In this document: piece by piece, positions 49,083 through 62,677 of the stretch
Position numbering within the stretch: position 1 is the first letter of the stretch
How the letters are laid out: each line of letters begins with the position of its first letter
Assembly: GCF_905475395.1 (NCBI RefSeq)
Contig: NC_058337.1
Location: 113,392,368-113,456,367 of the forward strand
Length of the DNA: 64,000 nt
Direction of reading: 5' to 3'
Source of the DNA: Chrysoperla carnea
Taxonomy: Eukaryota; Arthropoda; Insecta; Neuroptera; Chrysopidae
Notes under the pieces: generated by a model
Databases searched by the model: none
The model's input: only the letters and a program-made list of their open reading frames with translations
Told to the model about the DNA's origin: nothing
Position numbers and translations under genes: made by a program

Positions 49083-52000
49083 ATGCATCAATTTATGGAA
49101 AAAATTTTCCAAAAGTTCTTATTTATTTTCATATTTACAAAATTTATTAGGTAAGTTGAGAATTAAAAATAATAAATTATAATTTCATTTTGTTTAACAG
49201 ATTATTATAGTGTTTTACGGTGTCAAAACTGGTAGCTAAAAATACACTTGAGAGAATAATGAGGCCCAACTCTTTAGTAGAAGTAATTGAAAAATTTAAA
49301 ACACACCCTTTCTTTTAATTTCATTGTGGTATTTGGAAGTGGCCGTTCCCATATTCTTAGCAGCTGCTCTCTAAATCATTTAAAGGTGTCCAGAAAAGAT
49401 TTTATGTGAATAATACGCATAAACTTAAGTTACAAAATAGTACGATCTTCGGATTCGCAGTCATTGATAGAGCTAAAATAATTTTTTAAATTCTTATAGA
49501 AGAAAATTTTAGCTAAGAAACAGAAAATTTTATTTTTAGCCGATTTTACTGAAAATTATTTAAGTATTTATTTTTTTTAGTGCCTATGAAATAACTCCTT
49601 TTCCACAAGATTTTCTCTTTGGCGTTGCTACTGCATCTTATCAAATTGAAGGAGCCTGGAATATTAATGGTTTTTGATAATTTTCTTAGATTTATATAAC
49701 TATAGTAGGATTTTTAAAAGAAGCTTATCATTTTCTTTTGAATTTTAGGAAAAGGGGAAAATATATGGGATTATTATTCACATTATTCGCCTTCTATGAT
49801 AAAAGATGGCTCAACCGGGGATGTTGCATGTGATTCATATAATAAATTTAAGGATGATGTTCAAATTATCAAAGATTTAGGTGTTCATATTTATAGATTT
49901 TCACTGTCATGGTCTCGAATCTTACCTACTGGGTAATATTATTTATTATTTAAAAAAAATATATTGCCATAGTAAATAAAATCTCACTAAACACAAAAAA
50001 TATAAAAATCCATTTTGTTGTTGGGAGATTTTTTATTAGATTTCCCCGATTTCTTAGGATTTTTTGTTTATAGGATTATTTTATGTTTTCTAGTTTTGCA
50101 AATGAAATAAATCACGATGGAATTCGATATTACAACGACCTAATTAATGAATTAATAGCGAATGATATTATCCCAGTAGTTACAATTTTTCATTGGGATT
50201 TACCTTTACCCTTAATGGCAATTGGGGGTTGGACGAACCCATTAATGACCAAATATTATATGGAATATGCAAATATTACATTTCATTATTTTGGTGATCG
50301 TGTTCAACATTGGTTAACAATGAATGAACCTATGTCTTTCTGTACCGATACTTTCGAAAATGCACAACAACCGTTTAATGTACCACAGATAAAAGGAATT
50401 GGAATTTATTTATGTGCACATACGGTATTACGTACGCATGCTTTGGTTTATAAAATGTATAAAAATGAATATCAAGAAAAGCAGAAAGGTAGGAAATAAA
50501 TTAGAGAATGATTTTAAATTGAATTTGGGTATAAAGCTGTAACCAAAATATGTCCAACTGAATATTATAAATAGTAACACGTCTATGGTAATCAACATGT
50601 TACGAACTTTTAAACCTTCCGCATTACTTTGTGCACATGGTTGTCTTTTTTAGATTAAATATTTAATATTTTCAGCAACTGTTCATACATTGTGTGAAAA
50701 ATGATGAATAGAGGATGGAATTCTAAGACGAGCATGAGTACAATTTTTTTACCCCTGTCTATTTGGGGTCAACTAGGGCTATGTAGAAGGGTTGTGAACC
50801 GATTTAGCACCCCAAATACCATGAGCCATACAGTTGCCTGCCTAAGTCTACATCTCCATGCCATTGCTTTTTAACTATATGCTATTTTTTTCAGGAAAAA
50901 TTGGAATTGCTATCGATTCAAGATGGTATGAACCGAAAACTAATAAAACAGAAGATATTGAAGCTGCTACTCGTGCTTTAGAATTTGATGTAATATTTTT
51001 AAGTAATTATGTACTTTGTCTTTAGGTCAAGATATTTCCGTAAAAAGCGTGTTAAATCCCGATTGAAATGTCAATAAGGATACCAAACTTTCAAACGCCT
51101 TCGAATTAAAGATTATTCTTTATTTTCAGTGTGGAATGTACTTTAATCCGATTGTATATGGCGATTTTCCAGAAATAATGAAAACACGTATTGAAAATTT
51201 AAGTCGTAGCGAAAATTTTTCAATTTCTCGTTTACCAGAATTTACCAAAGATGACAAAGAACTGTTACAAGGTAGCTACGATTTTATTGGACTAAATCAT
51301 TATAGCACGTGGCTTGTTAGTGATGGAAGTTCTAAAACAAACTGGAGAACTCCATCATATGCCAGAGATGTGGGTGGAATTATGGAAGCTGATCCAAAAT
51401 GGCCTAACAGTACCATGTCATGGTTGTATGATGTACCATGGGGATTTTATAAATTATTAACGCATATTCGGGATAGATATAAGAATCCAATAATTGTTAT
51501 TACTGAAAATGGATTTGCTCAACTTGAAATTCAAGATAAAAAGCGAATCCATTATTTAAAGGTAATAAACCTGTTGAAAAATTAAGGATGAATACATTTT
51601 AATCACTTTAAAGTTTAAATATAGATGAATGTATGAATTTTTAAGGCCTGGTGTTGTTTTAGGGTTATCTGAAAAGTTTGTCTAAAGCAACTCAAGATGG
51701 GTGCAATGTCAAAGGTTATATTACATGGTCCGTAATGGATAATTTTGAATGGTTCGAAGGCTTTACGTAAGTGAAAATATTCAGAATTAAAAAAAACTAA
51801 GGCACTCAGCTGCCTATATGTTTGCAATCAAAACTTCCTGAGTTATTTTCTGAGTTTGCAATATTTAGTGCCCAGATTCTACAATTACTCAGTTTGACAC
51901 AAATTTGAGGAGAGTATGTGTAATAATTACTCAGAATGACACAAATTTAGAGAGAGTTTCCGTCCTGTTTGAAAAGTGTATGTGCTCCGATTCGCCTCCG

Positions 52001-52367
52001 TCCTGTAAGACCATTTTACATAATTTTCCTTCTTCAGTAGATTCCGATATCCATATTCACAGAAATACTCGTTTCATAAGGTTTTTAAAACCACGCAACA
52101 CAAAGAAACTGTATTTTACGTTTATGACAATTTTTGAACTAGTTTTTTTGAACTAGTGCCAATATGATTGACAAATCTTTTTCAATATAAGCGAAAGAAA
52201 TATTTCATTTGTAATAATTTATTTTTAGCCAAAGATTTGGATTATATTATGTGAATTTTACGGATCCATCACGCCCACGGATTCCACGTTCCTCTGCAAA
52301 ATGGTTTAAGAAATTTGTACACACTCATCTAAAAAATAATAATAAATTTCTCGTTGTTCAAGTTTAA
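49083..52367 (+). CDS. Secreted family 1 glycoside hydrolase (beta-glucosidase/myrosinase-like), 8 exons
   Basis: Predicted 501-residue beta-glycosidase. Exons: 49083-49150, 49581-49669, 49749-49932, 50094-50488, 50895-50989, 51130-51561, 51663-51766, 52229-52367. Exon 1 encodes a hydrophobic signal peptide (about 1-22; a second Met at 5 is possible). GH1 motifs are '[20 protein letters not shown]', 'FHWDLP' (146-151), the acid/base motif 'LTMNEP' (Glu192), 'GLNHYS', the nucleophile motif 'VITENG' (Glu403) and '[17 protein letters not shown]'. Both catalytic glutamates are present, so it may be active. Insect members digest plant glycosides or activate defence glucosinolates; the substrate cannot be told here. 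Divergent points: the segment after NEP lacks the usual glycine-rich 'GYG...APG' stretch, and the loop after ENGF is short. A polyadenylation signal aataaa lies at about 52,378. It converges on gamma-tubulin. Confidence 0.93.
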
Positions 52368-52902
52368 TATCCAGATAAATAAAATCCAAAGCCCTAAAAT
52401 GAGTATCTGAAGTTCGAATAAAATAAAAAACTGTACGTAGAAATACATCGTCTATTAACACCTGGATTAAAACCACTGCAAAAATTCCTTATCATTCTAA
52501 TATCTACTGCCTTTGGTGCTTCATACGGCCCACGTTGTTTGGTTAACATTTTTTTATATTATTGTGAATATCAAGAAAATCGAAATAATTTTCGAATTAA
52601 AAAAAAAGAAGCTAAATAGAAAAGAATATTTTATTTAAAAAAATTTTAAAAATAAATAACAAATTTGATTTTATGGCAAAAATTAATTTTTGGAGAGTAT
52701 TTACAATTTTCTCCGATGGCATCCATGCTTGTATTTAATACTAAAAAAAGAGTGTTATTTAGGTTATAAAAAAATAATATATTCGAGAAAGGTTTGTGAG
52801 TGTATGTTGGAGATTTTTCGAAGACGTTACGAGATTACGTTATTTTTTTTTTTTAGGGGCTTAAAAAAATAAACATTTCTATGTTTTCTTTTTAAATTTA
52901 GC
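52368..52902. other. convergent intergenic region
   Basis: About 535 bp between two stop codons, holding the 3' UTRs of the glycoside hydrolase (+) and gamma-tubulin (-). The open frame at 52,690-52,872 is AT-rich chance sequence. Confidence 0.4.
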
Positions 52903-55832
52903 TTAAATGTAATCCGCTCGTGTCGCTGCTTGATATTCTTGAACTAAATCTTGTACGACTGCTTTTGAATCATCTAATTCTTCTAAATTATCTTTAAACA
53001 TATCTTCTTTACGAAATTGTTCTAAGAATGCTTCACGTTTACGTAGTTTTTCATATTGTGTGAGTACTCGTTCAAATAACTGAAAGCATAAAGTCAAAGG
53101 TAATTAAATAAGAATGTTTTTTAATCGTCAGCAACAGTAACGTCAAATTTTCAAAATAAAACAATGGCTAACTGTTTGTTAACCGCCCTAAGAAGTATTT
53201 CGCGACTATAAATTTATGATTTTACTGTTAGTCCTAAAACAGTGTATTTTTTGGAATTATTTGGTAGTTCGAAAATCCTGAGCAGGCACCTATTGCGTTA
53301 GCTGTCCTTGAATAATAATAAATAAACTCTTGAAATTTGTTTAAAACTGAATTAATGATCGGGAAAGAGAATATTGATATAAAATCGAACGTATTTATTT
53401 TTCATTGAATAAAATATCGTTGAAACTTTGGAGCGGTGGAACAGCTTAATCGCTTTAATTTCTCGTCGGATGTTAATCATGTGTTGTCGGACTACTCCTA
53501 CACAAGTTTTCTACTTGATGTAAATAATTCGATATAATTGCTGTCGGTTTTATGAATATAACTATTAATCAGCGTTTTAAAACTTTAAACGATTGAAATT
53601 CGTTCTGTATCCCTCTTTAATTTAGTTTTTATTTAAAAGTGTAATACAAACCATTGATATACTCGTATGATTGGCTAACATTAAACCGGATACACGATGT
53701 GATGTCTGTATGTATGGTGATTTTCTGGAAAGCGCCACTTGTATACTGGCTGGCGACCATTTTATAAATTGTGCTAATTTACGTTCTCGTATCCTTTGTA
53801 AAGATTTATGAACCTGAAGCAAAAAAAGGACAAACATTAATTTTTATGGCCAAGGTGTTGGTGAATTTATTATTTAAAGTAGATTCTTGAAATTTTTATT
53901 TTAAAATAATTAAGATATTAATTTTTTGAAGTATGACTCCGTCATGCTGTTGCCTGGGCTAACAAATAGAATAATTTGATACAAATCCAGAATAATTTGG
54001 CTGTCTTCTGTATCCAAAAATAAAATGTAAATGTCAAGAAAACTTTGGGTTAAAAAATTGTACCACCAAAGGAATAATTTTTTTTTTTTTTTTTTTTTTG
54101 AGTCTAGACTGATTGTTTATAATTTATGACACTTTTAAATTTGGCGGGAAAAATAGGATTTTTTACAAATATTAGGAAACGATAAAAATTAACATTTTAA
54201 ATTTGTATTTACCTGTGTTGGTTCCACTTCCCCTTGGATAATATTCAAAATACTAATATAACAATGTTGAAATGGAGTTGGAGTACGATCGTACGCTGAA
54301 CTAACCATCATATTTGTAGGCTGTAATAATCGACGCATTACATCTAATACTGTTGTCTTTCGTACTGTAGTCGCTGGTGGAATATTTGGTGTTGAATCAA
54401 CTCCACCGCCACCAACTCCACTTGTCGCTGCACCTAACTTTAATACATATAAGTTAATATTTCTCCATATTTTTTTAAAATTTTATAAAAAAGGATTACT
54501 AAACCTGTTCGGTAGCAATTAACGGTGTATAACCAGTCATTAAGAAATGTAACCTTGGAGTTGGTACTAATGGTCCAATAAGTCCAATTAAATCATTATT
54601 CATGTATGATGGATATCGTAATGTGGCCGTACTCACTGACATTATCGTACTCACTAACGAATTTATTTGTGCAAAACTTGGATTCTGTATATGAAGTTTA
54701 TCGGTTGCAATTCGATTTAACGCTGTATTATCCAGTACAACAACTGCGTCAGCCGCTTGTGTTAAACGTTTTAACGTTAATAGTGAATTGTACGGCTGGA
54801 CAACGACATCACTGCAATTTTATAAAAAATTAGATATCAGAAAAGATTTACTAAAAATATTTATTATTGAACGCTGACAAATATTGAAAAAAATAATAAT
54901 TGTAAAAAGGTTTGAAAGGATTTTTAAATATTTAAAATTAAGATTTCGAATTTTGATACTTGAAATTAGGTGGAAAGAGTGAAATAGAATATCTAGCATA
55001 ATTTTTGGGATATCTTACGAAAATGGCGAATCATATTCATACATAAACGTGCTCCATGGTTTAAGTACTCCATGGTTTACTATGCGAGTCTCAAGTTGAG
55101 TTACGCTAGAGACTGAATAATGTGCACATATAACTAGCTATAAAAATAAAACGGAAAATGGCCTACCTCATTTCATCTTGATTAGGAAATACACTATACG
55201 TTTGTATTAGTTTTTTTGGAAATCTATCAGTTAATTTCTCTAAAATATATGATCCCATTCCAGAACCTGTTCCTCCTGCAATGGAATGACACAACACAAA
55301 TCCTTCTAAACTATCACTACCGTCTGCTTCACGATCAATTATATCGAAAATATCTTCTTCTAACGTACTGCCTTGACTAAAACCCGATGCCCAATTATTA
55401 CCGGCTCCACCACCATCTTTCGATAAGTAAACATTTTCTGGATTATACAACTATGAAAAATGATAACATTAAGTTTTGTGCATATTTTAAATCTTTGTGT
55501 TTATAAACTATCAACCTTTGCATACGGTGAATTCATAATCGTATGAATAACTCTCGGTTCCAAATCAAGTAAAACTGAACGTGGGATATAATGGTCATCA
55601 TCGGCTTGGTAAAAAAATACATCTTTTCGATCTGTACCTTCCGTAGCGAAATCTTCAAGTTTACCTTCGGGACTAATTCCATGCTCAGCACACAATCGTT
55701 TCCAAAATTCAAAACCAACTGAAATTTTTAAGTAGTTGTTTTTATTCAATTAATCATACTTAAATTAATTAAAATTAACTTACTTTGATTCCCACACTGA
55801 CCCAGTTGCAAAGTAATCATTTCACACGGCAT
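52903..55832 (-). CDS. Gamma-tubulin with an unusual loop insertion, 7 exons
   Basis: Predicted 468-residue gamma-tubulin, the core of the ring complexes that nucleate microtubules at centrosomes. Exons (descending): 55832-55784, 55718-55516, 55450-55167, 54811-54505, 54437-54213, 53813-53652, 53079-52903, all in phase. Hallmarks are '[16 protein letters not shown]', '[20 protein letters not shown]', '[10 protein letters not shown]', the GTP-binding signature GGTGSGMG at 143-150, '[10 protein letters not shown]', '[10 protein letters not shown]' and '[17 protein letters not shown]'. Exon 5 begins with about 20 extra residues ('[20 protein letters not shown]', from 282), absent from remembered human and fly sequences, between 'MTGYTPL' and '[15 protein letters not shown]'. 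The protein ends soon after 'ATRADYI', lacking a longer tail. The paralogue (maternal or somatic type) cannot be told. Confidence 0.95.
54078..54100. repeat. poly(T) tract in a gamma-tubulin intron
   Basis: A run of about 21 T on the plus strand (poly(A) on the coding strand) within the intron between exons 5 and 6. It may be a slippage tract or the tail of an old insertion. Confidence 0.6.
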
Positions 55833-58800
55833 TTTAATTACGATTGTTTTTATGGCATATATTCACGGGTAATTTAATATTTAAATTTTATAATTTGACA
55901 GTGAGATAAATCATTGATGTGTGAAATGTGAATTTGAAACAACAACTGATATTCATGGACCAAGACCAAATTAATGCATATGGTTTGAGTCTTTGATTTT
56001 CACATAAGCCAATGCCATCTATATTATGAGTACGCAACTAGTTGAATATTTACTCCTAACTGCCGCGATATTTATTTATTCTACAAATTTCTGCGATGGA
56101 TAAATGTTTTCATAACTCTCATGTAGATGTCGGCCTTGAACTTCGGAGCAGCTCCCCAAAAAGATAATTATAATCTTCCTTCGTTCCCAATCTAATGTAT
56201 CGTGGGTAAGGGTCAGCCGGGGTAATCTAAAACCTGAATTCGAGGTCAGAAAACACAAACATTACGACGAAAGTTACAATATCTCGTAAACTACCTGTTC
56301 AATTATCAATTGAACTGAATTTTATCACGATAAGTTCGCAGATTTTGAACTATTTTTAATGAGTATTGTTTTACTGAATGTACTATATTTTCAGAATTCC
56401 TTCCCTTAAGGATGGATTTTTTTAACAAAGGGTTAAATAGAATCATTCAAGTAACAAATTTTCTTTCATAAAAGTATTTTATCTTCTTACTGATAAATAC
56501 CTATCCATTTTCATCTAATAACGAACCAAGAATAATATATAGTTTTGCACATGCTCACTTAAGTAGTAGAAACTTCTAATAAACACATTTAAGCTTATAT
56601 GTTTATTATTCATGTCGCGGGCGATCAAATATTTAGCTTATTAACGAAAGGCTTAGTTATTTCTATAAATTCCATCGATATATACAAATCAAACGCTAAA
56701 GCGCTGATAATGTTGCTGCTGGTAGTTCCAAACACAATAAACGCTGTGTCGATTTTGTCCACTAAGATTTGAAAGTTGATACCTTTTTAATCAACCGTAC
56801 CGGACCACTATGTTGCGAGATTGAAAATATTCGATTTAGCCCCAACAATTTTAGGAGAGGGGGGTTGAAACAATAACTCTCATTTTATGAATCTAGATAA
56901 GTAATCTCTATTACTAAAATCAAGTTCCCAGTGAGAATTTCGACAAAATTGATTCGTTTATATCTCAAATTAAAAGAAAGACAAGCTTTGCTTCGGAGGA
57001 TTGTTAAATTTCGTAGATTTCTTTACCTTAAATATTTTCAGGCTTTCAGCTAAATGACTAGACTTTCTACTAAAAAAACGAATTATTTAACCGCTTTACG
57101 ATGTGTATATGGTAGTAAATTCATAAATAAAAGAAGCCAAAGGAGCGTTTTGATGAAGGAATGGTTGACTCACATTTGAAACCATAAAAATTCTTGTCAA
57201 TCAATAATATTATTATGAAACTATAATACTTATTACATATAATAATATTGTTAATTATAACATTTATTTTCGTTACCAATGATAAAATATAAATATTATT
57301 CTCAACGAAAATTACGAATAGGCTACAAACTTAATTCTGTTGCAAGGAAAATAATGTTCGGTTGCAGAGACAATTTTAAAGACTTTTAAGCTTTGTTTAC
57401 ACTCTCGCGAAGTAGTACAAAGTCAGACGAGAAACAAGAATGTGGAGTCTTGCCTTGCCCGACTTCGTTAAAAAAGCGGTTTTTATACCAGAGTCAAAGA
57501 TAATCAAACCGACGCGGAGATTCCGTTAAATTGAACTTTGATGAATTGAATTTTGATGGAAAAGTACAATAATTTTGTTCAAAACAATGGCTGGTGTATT
57601 TTGATCAAAGACAAAGAGAATGGACTGAGTGTTCCCTATTCAGCTACGTAGTAAAAACGGCAATAAAGTATGAGAGAGATAAAGCGAATGTACGTTCAAT
57701 ATAGTTGTTTCTTTCTAGAATTTCTACAGACCTATAGAAAAGAGATAGGTATTGAACGCACAATCGCTTTGCCTCTTTATATATACATAGCGGGCAATTT
57801 TGTGCGGGTATTGCTCACTTGCTCAGTCCATTCTCTATCTCTTTGATTTTGATCTTGCTTTTACACATTTTTAAGATCAAGCAAGACCTTCAAGACCAAG
57901 ACCAATCTGTTTGTAAGACAAAGATGAAAACTTAGTCTTCATCTTAGACAAAGATGAATAATAGTTTTGTCTTGCTTATTCTTACCCGTCGAAGACAGAA
58001 GACATGTACACATTTTACCAGATGATGATTTTACCAAACCGAGGATGAACCGTAATTGGTAATAAAATGAATTCAAAATTGAATCGAAATCGAAATCAGA
58101 TGATAATCGTTAAACAGATGAGGTAGATTTTCTCCAAATACCCATTACGGTAAATCAGCTGTAAAATAGAAAATTCCCACACAAGAACTGTGTAGCCTAG
58201 TCGAATTTTCTGAAACAAAGTAAAAAGTTCACTATAACATTTTATATAAATGAGGCGGATGTAAGAAAATGGAAAATGTAGCTTTTTATTAAAGAAATAA
58301 TATTTCCAGAGTTTATAAATGATATTAATTTTTCATGTATTTTCTATCAACATTATCAAATTACAAGAAAACTCCTTCTCATATATTTTTACCAAATCCA
58401 TATTGAATCAATCAAAAATAAACAATTACAAACCGATAAGAATCTTGGTGTAGATTTAGCATGCATGCACATCAGTTTGAGTAGTTTTGGCTCATGTCTC
58501 TTGTCAAAACGTAAAATCAAATAAAATGTATACAAAGATTAAAATATTAATTACATGTAGATTAATTAAGTAATAATGTAAACATAAAAGTAATCCAACA
58601 TTCAATTTTTATATGATCACTTTTATTATATTGAATGAAATATGTATTCATTGAAATGTATGAATATTCTAGAATTTCTATTTAATTGAAGTGAAATATG
58701 TTGATAGAAGCAAAACTTGAACATACCGGATGACAAATAACGGAAAATTTTCACATCTTTTCTAGTTGTTATCGGGTACGGAATCGAGCTAAACTCGAGT

Positions 58801-59112
58801 TAAATACATAACTAAGAACACGCTTGATCAAATTACCTTTCAAAAAAGGTATTCGTTTGGTAATTTTAACAAACCAAAGTAAGGACGATATTGAGAAAGC
58901 TGCGCTTAAAAAGCATTCCGCGAACGAAATTAGTTACGCTTTAACCAACTGAGCACTAGAATTGATTGATATTAACAGTAGTATATTTCTATAAATAGAG
59001 TCACCGAAACAATAGCTTCTCTAGGTTGGGAGGATACCAAATTATTGGACAAAACCATTAAAACCAAACATTTTTAGTAAAGTAATAAAAATGCATATTT
59101 TTAGGATTGTTT
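55833..59112. other. gene-free AT-rich spacer upstream of gamma-tubulin
   Basis: About 3.3 kb with no recognisable gene. The part nearest 55,833 should hold the gamma-tubulin promoter. An isolated A-box-like motif on the minus strand near 58,950 has no matching T-arm and is not called. Confidence 0.4.
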
Positions 59113-59124
59113 AAGTTATCTGGT

Positions 59125-59890
59125 CTGGATTGTTTAAGTTAATGGGGCTATCCATGAATATCACCAAGCTTCTGAGAAACTCTGATAACCGAGTTATATC
59201 AATAAAGAATGAACCTCTCGAATATGTGGAAGAGTACATATACCTGGGACAGATCATCTCGTTCAAAGATAAGACGGACAAGGAAATAAAAAGAAGAATA
59301 GCAAACGGCTGGAAAAAATACTGGTCACTCAAAGAAATCATCAAGACCAACGACCTTAGCATCGGTACAAAACTGAAAGTCTACAACACTTGCATTCTAC
59401 CTTGCATCATACACGGCTGTGAAACATGGTCTCTCTCAAAACACCACCGAGATAAGCTGCAATGCTGTCAAAGAACGATGGAGAGAAGCATGATTGGCAG
59501 CAAGAAACAAGACAGGAAACGAAACACCTTTATAAGAACCAAGACAAGAGTTATGGATGTACTTACGAAGATAGACCAACTAAAATGGAGATGGACAGGC
59601 CACATGATAAGAAGTACTCAGGAAAAGTGGAGTAAAATTGTGACCGACTGGTATTTCAGAGATGAAAAAAGGAAAAGTTAGAGACAATTTAAGAGATGGG
59701 AAGATTAATTGAAACTCACAGCGGGCCCTTATTGGAGTAGGGTTGTCAGAGACAGAGCACAATGGAAAATGTTAGAGGAGGCTTTTGCCAAAAGGCACAC
59801 TGAACTTAGAGATATCCTTCTAAAATAGGAAAACAAACACATCAAAACAGTTGGAAGTTCAGGATAGAGGGTTTATTGATGGATTGATTG
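59125..59890 (+). mobile_element. 5'-truncated RTE-type non-LTR retrotransposon with 12-bp target duplication
   Basis: Only the C-terminal end of the reverse transcriptase ORF is left (about 59,127-59,828). It includes 'YVEEYIYLGQIIS', 'LKVYNTCILPCIIHGCETWS' and 'IDQLKWRWTGHMIRSTQ', typical of RTE/craniofacial-development-protein-2-like elements. Two in-frame stops (59,679 and near 59,710) break the frame before the terminal 'EEAFAKRHTELRDIL'. The 3' end is an (attga)-like tail. A direct repeat 'aagttatctggt' flanks it at 59,113-59,124 and 59,891-59,902. The polymerase domain and endonuclease are missing, so it is dead on arrival. Confidence 0.9.
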
Positions 59891-59943
59891 AAGTTATCTG
59901 GTAATTCAAAAAGATTACCTAAACTTTGTTTCGATGCATTTTT

Positions 59944-60505
59944 ATACCATGCATATATTTAATATGCAAGGTATACTAAGTTTAGTCCCAAGTTTGTAAC
60001 GCTTAAAAATATTGATGCTATGAACAAAATTTTGATATAGGTGTTTATAAAAACACCTAATTAGTCCATTTTCGGTTGTCTATCCGTCTGTCTGTCAACA
60101 CGATAACTCAAAAACGAAAAAAGAGATTAAGATGAAATTTTTACAGCGTACTCAGAACGTAAAAAGTGAAGTCGAGTTCGTAAATGAGCAACATAGGTCA
60201 ATTGGGTCTTGGGTCCGTAGGACCCATCTTGTAAACCGTTAGAGATAGAACAAAAGTTTAAATGTAAAAAATATTCCTTATAAATAAATAACCAACTTTT
60301 GTTTGAAACATTTTTTCGTAAACATCACTGTTTACCCGTGATGGCGCAAATTAGGCGTAAATCGTATAGTATGTATTATATGGGAATATCAGTTATATGT
60401 GTGTGACATGTATATATGTATATCTGTAATGTGATAGAGCAATCAACACTGTTTATGCATGGTATTTCAACAATTAACTCAGTCAATTGTTTGTTTTCAC
60501 TTCTT
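59944..60505 (+). repeat. family A interspersed repeat, copy 8
   Basis: Full-length: 'ataccatgcatatatttaat', 'ctaagtttagtcccaag', core 'cacgataactcaaaaacg', and the end 'tcaattgtttgttttcactt'. The (ccgt)n run is reduced to 'tatccgtctgtctgtc'. The short shared open frame is intact in this copy. Confidence 0.8.
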
Positions 60506-62677
60506 TACAGAGTGTTTAATCGAAAGATCACGGATAAAAACGTAAAATAATCTAGAATATTTAACAATTTAAAACTTATATCCTATTTAAACCCACAAAA
60601 AAAAACTGGTTAATAAAATATATTTATATATAATATTTTCTGGTTCTGGTTATACAATAAACCCACAAAGAAGACATCGTCCATCAAACCATTCATAACT
60701 ACTTCTATATTCACTTTGAATGTATAGAATAACGTTTTTTTTTTTTTGAAAAGAGGCAGAAGAAGAACTCGTGCAGTGTATGTTTGTATATGGTGTTAAA
60801 TATCATTCAGTAAGTGGATGGCACGTGTTTGGGATCAGTTAGTAGTTTTTACATTATATTTATTTACTATGTGATGGCTATCAAAAAATCACTTAAAGAG
60901 TAGTCGAGTCGTCAGCCAGAACCAAATGTATTATTACTAAATACCGTATTTAGTGTGGTTGTTTTTGTTTGAATGGGTTTTTAAATACCACCCGTTGTGG
61001 GTGATATTTATCTCTAAAATGTATAACAAAATTTTATTTAATCAAGAGATGTTGCTATTTTGTTTTACAAAAATATCATTATCGATTTTGAACCAAATTC
61101 AAAAAAAAAAAAAAAAGAATTTGAAATTTTGATCGTGCGCTGAATTGGTTTCATTAGTACGTATGCATTGATGAGGCAGTTTCAATAATATACATTGATA
61201 AGGTATATAAAGAGTTTTTTATTTCAAATGACAGCACTTAAAACTGATGACAGATTTTTTACATTTCAACTTAATTTCAATTAATCAAGCTTCATTCAAC
61301 CCGCATTTTAACCCTGTGGGAAATGAATTTCCAAAAATTCCTTCTTACCCACTTCCGTCATTTAAGGACCGTTTGTGCAAAATTTCATGCTTCTAGGCGC
61401 ATCGACTTCAGCTGTGTGTTGAGAGTTCAGCCAGTCAGTCAATTTTGTACTTTACATTTATAGAAAATTTACATTTGTAGACGATCTTAATAACAAGGAC
61501 GGTTTTACTCAAAGTGATACATATTGGTATATGTACAAAGGACCCCGAAATGTTAGAAAGGAAAATGGCTTTCTGTGAAACTTTTTCTAACCCTCCTTAA
61601 AATTATCTTTGGATCATTCTGTTCAAAAGCTCTCATGGCCACAAAAATTTATAACAAGTAGTTTTCGAACTACGGGCGATCAAAGCTACGAATATAATAT
61701 AGTTTTAGTTTATGACTAGGAAAATAGCTTTCTTTGAAACTTTTTCAAACCGCACCCAAAATGTTCTTCTGATCGTTCTGATCAAATGCTCTCACGACCA
61801 CAAAATTTTTAACCGGTAGTTTTCGAGCATGAATTATATGAAATAAAATGTTTCAAATAAATTTTACTAGAAAATATCAACATAAAAAAATACAAGCGAA
61901 AATTTTGAAGCTTTGAATATTCGCAAGTTATTTTTGAGGATGAAGCTACCGCAGAATTTTTGGTAAATATTTGCGTGAGTCTAGCACTTAGAAATACAGC
62001 TAAGAGTACAGAGCAAGTTCGACATGGGATCAACTTATATTTGTTAATTTCTTGAATGTATGTAAAATATTTTACTTCGAGAAACACTCTTTTCTATCAG
62101 TTTGGGAGCCCTATATCTTTGATACCACTAATGGGGTGGTTTCTGTGCCTCTGTTAAAATTCCACAATAAAAATGATAATAATTAATTCATCTTCTCTCA
62201 ACAGAAGTAAATAAATTCACCACAAAATAAAATTAATTATGTAAACAGAGGTAAATATCTTGTATGTTTACATAAAATATTAAAACTCATATGTTATATT
62301 ATACCGGATGATGTCTAAAAAAGTTGCCACTCTTTTATTTCCAAAGTGGAATGGAAAAATAAAGAATGGAAAAACACGTCTCGGCTCATCTTTTTATCCG
62401 ACGGTCAAGGAGTGGTTATGTTTTTCGTGCGTATCTTGTGTGTATGTATATTTGTAAATTTCTTTCTTACCTCGTATCTTCCAAACGGCTCAATGGATTA
62501 CAACCTTTAATGTATCATTAGATTTGTCTTTAAAACTCAAGTGTTCTTTTGTTTGAAAAAAAAATGACGGATTTGTGGAGCGAAAGAGTAATATTTAATA
62601 ACAAAAATTAACAAAATCTATCGAGTACGATATCAAAGTAAAGAAAATTTAAAGGGGTTTACAAAAATATATCATTA
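60506..62677. other. gene-free spacer with repeat relics
   Basis: No host gene. The part at 61,290-61,460, with 'aaatttcatgcttctaggcg' and 'cagccagtcagtcaatttt', resembles 3' parts of dispersed insect repeats (from memory). A 62,419-62,530 segment matches 1205-1300. The tandem pair at 61,560-61,835 is listed separately. Confidence 0.4.
61560..61835. repeat. two tandem ~160-bp units
   Basis: 'gaaaatggctttctgtgaaa' (61,560) and 'gaaaatagctttctttgaaa' (61,720) start two units that both end 'gtagttttcga'. They share about 80% of positions by eye. Confidence 0.7.

Noticed and set aside
58930-58975. tRNA-like A box on the minus strand ('gtgctcagttggttaaagc')
   Set aside because: No matching acceptor stem or B box downstream; at best a SINE relic.
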